Shown: positions 22,451-33,300 of the stretch, one piece after another | Numbering within the stretch: position 1 is the stretch's first letter | Layout of the letters: every line of letters begins with the position of its first letter | NCBI GenBank assembly: GCA_917880885.1 | Contig: OU862913.1 | Location: 39,837,460-39,901,459, forward strand | Length of the DNA stretch: 64,000 nucleotides | Direction: 5' to 3' | From: Limnephilus marmoratus | Lineage: Eukaryota > Arthropoda > Insecta > Trichoptera > Limnephilidae | The notes under the pieces: model-generated | Told to the model about the DNA's origin: nothing | Databases searched by the model: none | What the model saw: only the letters and a program-made list of their open reading frames with translations | Program-made: the position numbers and the translations under genes

Positions 22451-23580
22451 ATGTGTAATTTTGAGTGGTGAAGTGTGTACTTATTTACTTCGAAGCGATA
22501 CCGTGTCGCCAGCTCCACTAACTTTCACCGGTACAAAATAACCGTTATAAGCAGTGGCGTCATTGCCGCGGAATGGAATAGAAAGTTCACAAAATCGTGG
22601 TATTTATGCAAGCCGGGGGCAAATCCGTTTGCGAATTGCCGACGGAAGTGGATCAATCTCTTAACGAATTCTAAAAATTAGAAATCATAATAGTAAGAAC
22701 TTTAGAATTAGAATTACAATGGTTAAAGCAAATTTAGTCAATATAAAAGTATAAAACAAAACGGTTTACCACGAGCTGGAATTACTGTACACTTAGACAT
22801 GGTTTTTTTGGCATTTAGCTTTGGTGTAGTCGTCGATTACCGGATACCAAGAGCTAATGAGCTTAGCTCCGTCGTCTCTATTAATATTAAATGGATTTTT
22901 TATTAGATATTAGAATTACAATGGTGTACCGCATAGGATGAGGCACACAAGACTGTTGAAACAGGGGGTGGTTCCGATCCACGAAGGCGTTAAGAAGTCG
23001 GGAGAGCGTCTCAGAGCTGTCCGCTTGGAGAGCTTGTCTGAAGGTGATCTAAGGGCTCGTAGTTCCTTTTAACTAGCCGGGTCTAGTCCGTGGAGCGTAG
23101 AGTGTCCGAGGTCCAGGGGTAAGACGATGGTCAGAAAAGAAAAGAGGCAAATGGAAGCAGGTCAGAGCAAGGGCGGGCAGGCAGAGAGAGATGTTGACGC
23201 GAAGGTGGTTAGTTGATTACTGACTGGTTTGGAAGGGCTTCTAGACCCTATTAATTAGGCCAAGGTAGAATGCTAGAGCACTCTGCCGTTGCTATGTCAT
23301 TATTGGGCCGTTAGCCGTTATGCGTAGGATGGATTCGTAGAACCCATTAAAGACGATTCCGAGAATCCAGTGAAAGGGCCCGATGGCAACAAAATTCCCT
23401 CTGCTCGCTCGCCTCACCCTGACAATTTATTTCTTAAACACAATATTTTACATAGCCAAATACATAATACATAATATGCCAAATAGGTTCGACACAAATG
23501 GTTAAAGCGAATTTAGCACATATAAAGGTATAAAACAAACAAAAATGGTTTACCACGAGCTGTGATATTTATTAGAAAAT
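22451..23580. other. GC-richer unidentified insert between direct repeats
   Basis: A motif (AATGGTTAAAGC-AATTTAG ... TATAAAACAAA ... GGTTTACCACGAGCTG) occurs at 22718-22780 and again at 23498-23562. Between them, 22921-23425 is distinctly less AT-rich and could be a solo LTR or other insert, but I could not define ends or a target duplication. No gene recognised. Confidence 0.4.
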
Positions 23581-24234
23581 TACAATTTTGTTGTGCATTA
23601 TTTACCAATTTCAAAAATAAAATCTACTTCAAAAATACCCAGTCTTCTAGGGATTAATAATAAGGTACTATGAATATCAAACGAATTTATACACAGTGTC
23701 GATTTGTTTGTACTTATGCGCTATATAGAGAAGAAAATCTTTCCTTGATGTATTAGAATGAAAATATGTTATTCGGCGGTACATCCTCTCTGCACATCCC
23801 CTCAGGGTCACTTAGATATATCTATGCAATTAGTTGTGCCATATTATCTGCACATGGTTAAGTACGCCGGGGAGCAATTGTCGACGGATCAACTGTCATG
23901 GAACCGTTGACTGACCTCGCGTTTCCCACTAACAATAATTAATTGTTAAAAAGAGTCTCCATACGGCCTTCCCAAAGAAGAAATGCCTTTAGGGAAATTA
24001 TATACATAAAAGCTTCCTCTTTGCAAAAAAAATAACTGGCATCAAGAGTGTTAGGAGAGTTATTCATGAATAATTAACATATGAGAGAGAAAATCTCTTC
24101 TTTGACTCCGGTTGCAAATATACTGATAATAAAAATATGAAAGTAAAGCTCGTTGAATCGTAGTCGGAGTTCAACTCTTCGAGTGATACTAACAAGAGAA
24201 TTTTTAAAAATAAATTCGTTAAATTATTTTCAAA
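23581..24234 (+). other. Upstream flank of the clip-domain gene
   Basis: No gene. This stretch lies directly upstream of the signal-peptide exon and should hold the promoter if that exon is the first. I see AT-rich TATA-like words but no convincing TATA/initiator pair. A GGGAAATTAT at about 23993 is only a partial match to an insect NF-kappaB site and is not evidence of immune control. Confidence 0.35.
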
Positions 24235-24301
24235 ATGAAATTCCTAGAAGTTGTGATAACGTTTTTAGTGGTGGCAAAATTCCTGGGAGCACAGAGGCAA
24301 G
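24235..24301 (+). CDS. Clip gene exon 1: signal peptide
   Basis: The ATG at 24235 opens 22 codons, MKFLEVVITFLVVAKFLGAQ then RQ. It has a short basic start, a hydrophobic core and a small-residue cleavage region around GA|Q, so a classical secretion signal. It ends G|GTAAGA in phase 1, which matches the phase-1 start of the first clip exon; the junction codon would be Gly, as at every other clip boundary. The distance to exon 2 is about 16 kb, full of transposons. It could instead belong to another gene, but no competing + strand exon lies between. Confidence 0.65.
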
Positions 24302-27300
24302 GTAAGAATATTTTCCATACTTTGTAAACATTCCCACTTATTTTATTTATTTTATTTTTATTTTTGCAGAAACAAACAGTACATTATTACATAATGGGAA
24401 ATATTTACAAAGTTATAGAATTAATACAATAATTGGTACCAATGACATGTCGCTGTTCTATACCTACTTATATTTTTGTGTGATAAATAATACACTATAC
24501 CTAAATTAAGTTAGTAACTTATTGAAGGAGAGGGGTGTGGGAGAGTGTTTGTTTGTGTGTAAGGGTGAGGGTGTGTGTGTGTGTGTGGATGTGTGTGTTA
24601 TGTGTGCGAGTTCAGTGTGCTAAAAATGTTTTTCTTAAATAGAGGGAGGGAATCAAAAAATATATCGGTATTTGTGGTTTTTTGAATGGAGTTGAAACTT
24701 TGAAGGATGCGGGAAATGGGGGAGTTGGCTGCAGCATCCGTATTATTACTGGTTGTGTAAAAAAGGTTGGTGTGGCGAGTTCTTTTAGATGGGATGTTAA
24801 AATTTATTTGGGATAGAAGTTCTGGGCAGTCTATTTCGTTATGTATAATTTTATGGAGAAATGTCATGTCAGCTACCATTCGCCTGGATTTCAGGGATTG
24901 GAGAGTGCAGATGTAATTATTGTTGTATTTATAACCGAGATACTTACTAAATTTATTTTGTATGCGCTCTATGTAATTGACGTATAGGGTGTATTTGGGA
25001 TTCCAGATAGGCGATGCAAATTCCAGTGTACTTCTGACTAGTGACACTTCATAATATTAAAGTTTAATTGGTATTTGAAATCGGAATATTTATTTATTTT
25101 TAGTATTTATTATTTCAATTTGGGAGGCGGGAATGGGTACCGCCGCCCCGGGAACCTTTATTGGATAACCAACACCTCTGCCATAGGTCACCCCAAGTGG
25201 TTCGCTACGTTTGGTGATTTAGCAGGGGTGCCCGGGTTCATGGGGTGAGGTTTGTCTCGGTCTTGAAGGCGGATGACCAGGACATACTGAACCCCAGATT
25301 CCTACCCACCCCTTAAATCCTTTTCCTTCCCAGAACTCTCCTCTCCTTCCTTTCCTTAAAAAAAACCCTCCACACAGCATCCTCAAAGATGACATAGGCC
25401 CTGAGGGAAATTATTTTCCTCAGGGCCTCCTGTGTGGAGCTCATGTAAAAAAAAAAAAAAAAAAAAAATACCGTTTGATTATGCTTTGGAAGGCGAAACA
25501 GCTGCCACGCTTAATAATTATAAAATTATTTGCAGAACTTATTAACAATTTAATTAAATTCAACTGTTTTTATTTTGGTTACGTTTTTAGATTTTCACCA
25601 CTAAAAGTATTTTAGTTATTTGTTTTTTGGGTGTCATGCCGTGTTGCGCCACCTCCTTCTTTAGCCAACGTTTCAGACAGCTTTGGCTAAATAAGGAGGT
25701 AGCCCAACACGGCATAACACCCCAAAAACAAATAACAAAAAAGTTTTTAATTTGTTGTAAACTATAACATGAAAGAAACATCTTCAAACTAAAACGGAGT
25801 CCCACAAATTAAACTTGACAGCAATCAATATCACAATAGTACGTATTTCTACTGGTTTACCTAACTTTTTTACTTATATACTGTTTATTGTTTATATAGA
25901 TTTACTGGCAATGATTGTATGAGCATTTTTAGTGAAACCAGTGATTTTCATCGATACCTAGTGCCTATATTAAAATGCATTTTGATAAAAACTGATTAAT
26001 TTAATTTTAATTCAATACATTATTAAGAGATTTATTGATTAAAAATGCCTACTTGCATTTAATGAAACATTTTTTGAAAATGAAACTCGTCATTTTGGTG
26101 CTTGTTAAATAAATTGATGCAGATTTTTTTTTTTAAATCGATTTTTAAAAATAAAATAATAAATAATATCATTATAACCATCTTAAAACCAACCTTTCCG
26201 GACTTAACATATTTTGTAAGTATTAGAAGATGGCTGACTGCAACATTTCTATTTTTTTTTTCAATTTTATATGTTGGGCGTAATAATTATTTTTTACTTC
26301 TATATTCTCTGTAGGAACATTTGAAAAGGTCAATTTCAAATAGTTTCAATACGTTATTCGTGATCTGAAAATTTTTAATCTTTTTATTACCGCACGAGAA
26401 TCTCAACTGCTACTTTGTTGAAAAATATTAACACAGATTTTTTAATCGTTGTATTTTATCTCCTTGTAAGGCGCAGTCGTTTCCATTATTTTCCTCCGTG
26501 AGGTGCAATCTAATGACTGGTGATTCAAAAAAGCATTAAACAAAATTCTTTCATCCTTGTGAAGCTCAGTCGGTTTCTGTAATTTTCCTATGGCGAGGTG
26601 CAGTCAGTACCGGATTATCCCTAAGGCAGAGTAGGCAACTGCCTAGGGGCCCCGCATCGGCTAGGGGCCCCGCGTCCCGGGAAAAAATGACTTGCTTCAA
26701 TTAGTGAGCAACGAAGTTTCGGAAAAAGTCAGCTTTCAAGATGTTTTTTTTATTTATTTTTATTAGGAACATTTACTGGTTAATAACATTAGGTACACAA
26801 ATAAAACAAAAAATTATAATAATTAGGTTATAACCCAATAAATAACTGATGTTCACATCATGCACAAATAATAAATAAAAAATCTATAATTAAAACAAAT
26901 ATGTAAACATACTGGTATTTTACTTTTCTTTCCTTCTATTTGTTGCAACATTACTTATTATCTGAAGTGATTGAAGGTGCCGTGTGTGGTTTATATTGGC
27001 ATTTGTTTAATTTTATTTTTAATTATACATACATTTGATATGATTTTAGATTTTCACGGCCAAAAATTTTATGGTTATTTCCTTTTGGGGTATTATGCCG
27101 TGTTGCGCTACCTCCTCCTTTAGCCAACGTTTCGGACAGCGTTACAGTGTCCATCATCAGGGCAGATGTGGATAGATGGATCTTACTTCTGCCCTGATGA
27201 TGGAAACTGTAACGCTGTCCGAAACGTTGGCTAAAGGAGGAGGTAGCGCAACACGGCATTATACCCCAAAAGGAAATAACCATAAAATACATACATTTGT

Positions 27301-30300
27301 TTAAAATATAAATGTTGCACAAGCTTCAGTATGCACTACCTATCTGCTTGGGAAAATAAAAGTAAGGGCCGGTCGCTTGAAACGCTGTACCATCGTCAGT
27401 TTTGCTCCGATTTACTTGAAATTTTGACACGCTACTCAATATACTGACATGTTTTACATTCAGGAAAAAAATGAAAAGTTTTAAAATTTTACACCCCCTC
27501 CCCCCCATAAAAGCCTTGTTAAGGAATTGATCAAGGGAACAAGGAGGCGTTTGGAAGCCCCTTAAACCCACCCCCCCCCCCCGTTAGTCAGCCATTGGTA
27601 AAGGGGCCCCGAGACATGCATTGCCTAGGGGCCCCGACATGGTTAATCCGGCCCTGGGTGCAGTCCGAATAAATGTGGGAAAATTTTTGTTTACGAATTA
27701 CTCAATAACTCCCATAATACACAGTGCTTGAACCAGTACTTACCAGTGGAACTAATTAAAACCACTGCAAGCATTACGCACACAGATAATGCAACGCACA
27801 CAGATAATGCTTCGTGGAAAAACTTCTATTATTTTTTTTAGGAGGGAGCTCTCTGGGCCTTCTGCGCCACTGGTCTCTTTAAACAAAATTCCTGCATTGA
27901 TATCTGCAAAATCCAAAATGCTAACCACAAGATTCTTCTTTTACAATATACAATGTGTGCTCCCTTTGATCAACTACAATATTACCTATAATATGATCAA
28001 ACACTTATATTACACTGTCACTTTATTTTTTCAGAAATTGAGATTAAGTACGTCATGTTTTTCGCAAATTTTAATACATATTACGAAGAAAACCATATCA
28101 AACATTATAATTAGTAAGGAATAAAAAAAATTAAAACATTACCAATGTTAAGAAATAAATTAAATACGAAATACATTTTTTTTATTGGTTTGGAAAATAT
28201 TGATGTTCCGGCGGCAGCGATGAATTTTTCTCATTAGCGATTCAAAATTTGAAGATTAGAATAAATTCTCAAAAACTGTCCAAAGTAAGAAATGCCAAAT
28301 TGTATTGCGTACATTAATTATGTAAAATTTACCTCAACATTTTTTGGCGGCCTCCGTGGTCGAGGGGTAAGACTCTCGACTAGCAAACCAAAAGTCGCGG
28401 GTATGCGAATAATTTTTTTTATTAATTTATGTTCATTCACAACTGATTTTTTTATTAGAAAGAAAAAGTTATACAATACAGGAAATCAATTAAATAAAAT
28501 ATTACAGAAAAAAGAAAAGTCCCAATAAACTACTTTTTAGTAGTATGGTGCTTTTACTTTTAAGTTTAAAAAATAAAACTTATTAATCGGAAATAATGTT
28601 AAGTTTATTTGCGGCATCTTTTGTAGGGGAAAATACTCTTAGTATCGCCCTGGCGTACGACCACCATTTAGAATTGAAACTTTGCTTGAAATGTATGCAA
28701 AAATGCATGCTATTATTATTTAAATATATGCTCCATTTCAAGCAAAGTTTCAATTCTAAATGGTGGTCGTACGCCAGGGCGATACTAAGAGTATTTTCCC
28801 CTACGGAAGATGCCGCAAATAAACTTAACATTATTTCCGATTAATAAGTTTTATTTTTTAAACTTAAAAGTAAAAGCACCAAACTACTAAAGTAAAAATA
28901 AGCTGTATTTGGAGACCAGATTTAAATAGCCAGGTACTTCCCCACCTTCCTCTTCCCCATCTCCTTTCCCTTACTACTATCTTCAGCCTCACAACATTTC
29001 CCATTTGGGGATGCAATAGTCTCACTGGCTCCAGACGGGAGTAGTTGGGAACAGTGGCGGCTCGTGACTTTTGGGTGTGCTAGAGTGCTCATATTAGAAA
29101 AAAATGGCATTATTTATGTTGCAGTAGCCGATAAATATTTTTTTTTTGAAAATCAGTTTTTTATGAAAAATTTCAGAAAGTTTCAGTTTGGCCCTGTGCC
29201 GCACGGATTTCCTGTAATTTTTTATTACAAAAAAAAATTTATCCTACGACAACATCCATAATGCCATTTTATCAATATTAGCACCCTGGCACACCCAAAA
29301 GTAACGAGCCGCCACTGGTTGGGAATCATGTTTTTTTTACTGAGCGTAACAAAGTCCTATTTTATCTCGGCCATTGTGCATTTCGTCAGTCCGTATTTTT
29401 TTGCACGTTCTGTTTCCGGTTCAAGGTGATGGCCGTTTTAATATTTCAGTAAAATTTCCATTTTGAACGTGAAATCGTCGTGTATAGGTATTTGGATTTT
29501 ATTATGTGTTTTTTTTTCAATATTATAGCACCTATCTAGATAAATATCTCAATAAAGAAAGTCTGAAAAAAGATTTGAAACTGAGATAGTGACGTTTCTT
29601 TGATGAATTATGTAATCACTTATTTAAAATTATTTTAAAAAGAAATAATTAATTGATTTGTACTTAAGAGCGTAGGTATTTAAGTATCTTCTTACAAATC
29701 TTATGTTTATGGAGGAAATTTTGGTTTCCATTTATCAAATAAGAGAAATTTAGAAACACACTTTGAAGGACTCTAGATTTACTTGCTGAAGTCCCCGGCA
29801 TTGCCCGGACATTACACATTTTTTTTCGAAATCAGGTGGGGACCAGAAATTTTCCTTTTTTCATTTGAACACCTTGTTTTACAATAACTTTTAAACTTAT
29901 TTCCAAAAAAAAATTCTTTTTATTTATCCAATATATTTATTGTTTCCAATTAAAAAAAAATAGCTTTCGATAATTTTGATAAACATAATATTGTTCATTC
30001 TAAAATTTTAAATATGAGATTGACAAGAATAACTTCAAAATGATGGGTCTCAGTTGTCGAATTTTTTAAAGCATTCGTCTCGTTTGAAGAGAGTTTCTGG
30101 ATTCGAGTCCCAGTTGTGACCATTATCTTTTATATTTTCTGTGTCTTGTTCTTTTTCAGGTTTCGGTTAATTTTTTCGTATTGTATTCTTCTTCAGTGAA
30201 GTAATTAACCTCTTATTTTTTTATTTTTATTTTATTTATTTATTGATTTATTGTGAAAAACAGTATAATCCATTTACATTTCACAAATAACAGTTTATAA

Positions 30301-33300
30301 TAAGTAAGTATATACATTTATTTGCATGGGTAAGTACATCAATACTATCTGATTAGCCAGATTTGGTAAATAGTATGCTTATTGCTGTCTTAAATTCTCT
30401 TTGGTTCAAATTAAAAATGTCAATCACAGAAGAAATGTGATTTAACAAAGTAGTTATTCTCCCCAAAGGCATGATCATTGGTAGGTTGGTCCTGCCCCTT
30501 GGAAAAATAAATAATCTGTGCTGTCTAGCTCTGATGAAATTATCAGGGACATAAAAAGAAATTCGTTCCAGAATATCTGGATTGCAAGTGTGCCCATTTA
30601 GTAGCTTGTGCGCCACTAACACCATTGCAATATTTCTCCTGACGTCTAGACGTTCTATCCCCAGCATTCCAGCGAGAAAATCAGAGGGATACAATAAAGG
30701 GTAATATCCGAACTCTCGCATGTAGAGGTATCGCATAAACTTTTTTTGCACCTTTTCTACATCATTTGAGTAAAGGGTATCTTCGGGTCCCCATATTATC
30801 GATCCACTTTCAAGAATGCTGCGAACCAGAGTAAAATAAAGCATTTTTATGACTGCCGTATTCGTAAAAGATTTCGAATTACATATAACAAAACCCAGCA
30901 TTCGCATTGCAGAGTTGCACACCGAATCGATATGAGTTCGAAAAGTCAGACGCGTGTCAAAAGTGATTCCTAAATCCTTCGTTATCGAGATATGTTTATG
31001 TGTCCGACAAAACTTAAGCGATAGGCAGCTTACTCTAAGGTCAGCAGATCGAGATGTTATTAATCGTTTAATCGAACTTTCTAGGTCAAATCGAGCCGTT
31101 TACTATGATCGATCTTTTCGTGTAACTGGCCCGCTCATTTGGAACAAACTTCCCTCAGCTCTTACTAATATCCAGAACTTGGCTGAATTCAAAAGAGCTT
31201 TAAAAACAAACTTATTTAAAAAATCATACCTTTCACGAATTTTAACTCCTTTTCAATCCACTAATAAGTCATGTTCCTCAAGTTTCTGGTAATTGTTTGG
31301 TTTCGATTACCTCCTTACTATAGTTTTATGTGCACTCTGATTTTGTATTATTTCTAAATGTTAACTGCCTCCTCATCTATATAATTTATTTTAAATGATT
31401 CTTGTTGAATGGCACCGTGATGGTTTATCATTATATATTGTCCTGTGCCAAACAGCACTCACTATTGTTGTTAATATTGTTCTTTAGGAATTGCTTTGTA
31501 TATTTTGTATATTCGTTATTTCACATTATTTAATTAATTTTTTAAGGACTCGTAAGGAACACTATAGGTTAATTTTAAGTTAATTATAATCAAGCGCACT
31601 TGAAGTGAAATATCACAAAACTGCGCTATATAAATACTACGTTATTATTATTATTATTATTAGAGATACCAGACATTTTATAGTTAAAATATAAAGCACG
31701 CTTTTGAACCACGGCTTGCAAAATTTTATTAATCTCGGAATAAAATGCCAGATTTGCAGAAAAATTAAAAGCCACTCTCCTTTTTACAATGTATAACTAT
31801 AAAGAAACTGTATTTTGTTTCGACTCAAAGATAGTCAATTATTTTACGGGTTGCGAAATTAGTAGGCCGACGAAGAAAACTGAATGAGATAATATACACA
31901 CAGTTTCCCGCTTGTACCACGAGTTTCCGAACACCGTGTTTATTTTTGTAAATAGCATTATAACCAACACACTGTATCTTATATTATAAATAACTTAGCT
32001 CCTTACAAAGAATCTCTGTAATACATTTCTGAATATAATATGGCGGGCTCGGGCGCAGATAGTGGCCACCCTCATTTTCTTGGTTTCGATAAAAACAAAT
32101 TTTTATTCATCAACCAAAATACAAAAAAATTTAATTTTTGGACAAAATTTCGTCTCAGTTAGACAAAAGATCCTGGGTTCGAGTCGCAGTTGCCACCATT
32201 ATCTGCAAAAATTTTCTGTTTCTTGTTCTTTTTCATGTTTCGTTTAGATGTTTTGTATTCTCTTCTTCTTCAATGAAGTAACCAAGTTAATTAAATTAGA
32301 AGAAGCAGTATTTTTTTAAAACAATATTTTAAATAAAATAGAAAAGTTCGTGTAAGTATATTTATCAAGAAATCATATTACACTTCACAAAAATAATATT
32401 ATTACATCATCATCATTACATAGTATAAAATGAAGTCGCTCAAAATGTATGTGAGCATAGATCTTTTAAACTACGCAACGGATTTTCATGCGGTTTTCAC
32501 CAATAGATAGAGTGATTCAAGAGGAAGTATAAATACATGCTTATTATAGTACAGAAAAGCCGAGAAATTCAAATATTCAATTCAGATAGCGGGCAGCGGG
32601 CAGCTGGTAAGCGGGTGGTGGTTTTATAAAGGTTGGGTAATGGCGTTGTAATTCATTAGCCATAGCAACGTGTGGCCGGGTCTGCTAGTTAATTTATAAA
32701 GCCAATCTGTCAGACTAACTAACTAACCATCACGCCGTTTCCCCGCAGGGGTAGGCAGAGAGGACGGACCGCCAAACAACTCGGTCTTGGCACACACTCT
32801 TTGCCTCACTCACATTTATACATCGTCTCATACATACTCTTCTATTATTCTGACTATTGACATGGCCCGTCTCAAGTATCTGATTCACTTGATCGTGCCA
32901 TGTCTTCCTCGGGCGTCCCCGACTTCTTCTACCATTCACATTTGCATCATATATTCTTTTTACACTACTTTCTTCGCACATTCGCTCTACGTACCCAAAC
33001 CATCTGAGGGTCCCTTTCTTAATTTTGCTCATTATACTTACATCAGCCTTACATTCTTTGCGGATATCCACATTTCTAACACGATCATACATGGATTTAC
33101 CACACAGACGTCTCAGGGATCTCATTTCAACAGCATTCAGTTTACTTTCATCCTTCCTCTGCCAGTTCCATGCCTCACTGCCATACATCAGGGTAGGTAC
33201 CAGGACTCCATTGTTGACTGCTAGCTTCGCTTTTTTTGACAGTTTTTTATTAGCGCCAACAGCATTTAGTCCTCCATTAATGGAGTTACCGGCATTTACC

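Noticed and set aside
23993..24002. GGGAAATTAT as an NF-kappaB-like site upstream of the clip gene
   Set aside because: Only a partial match in AT-rich DNA; expected by chance.
28583..28844. Nearly identical 82-codon frames on opposite strands
   Set aside because: A consequence of the perfect inverted repeat; no domain.
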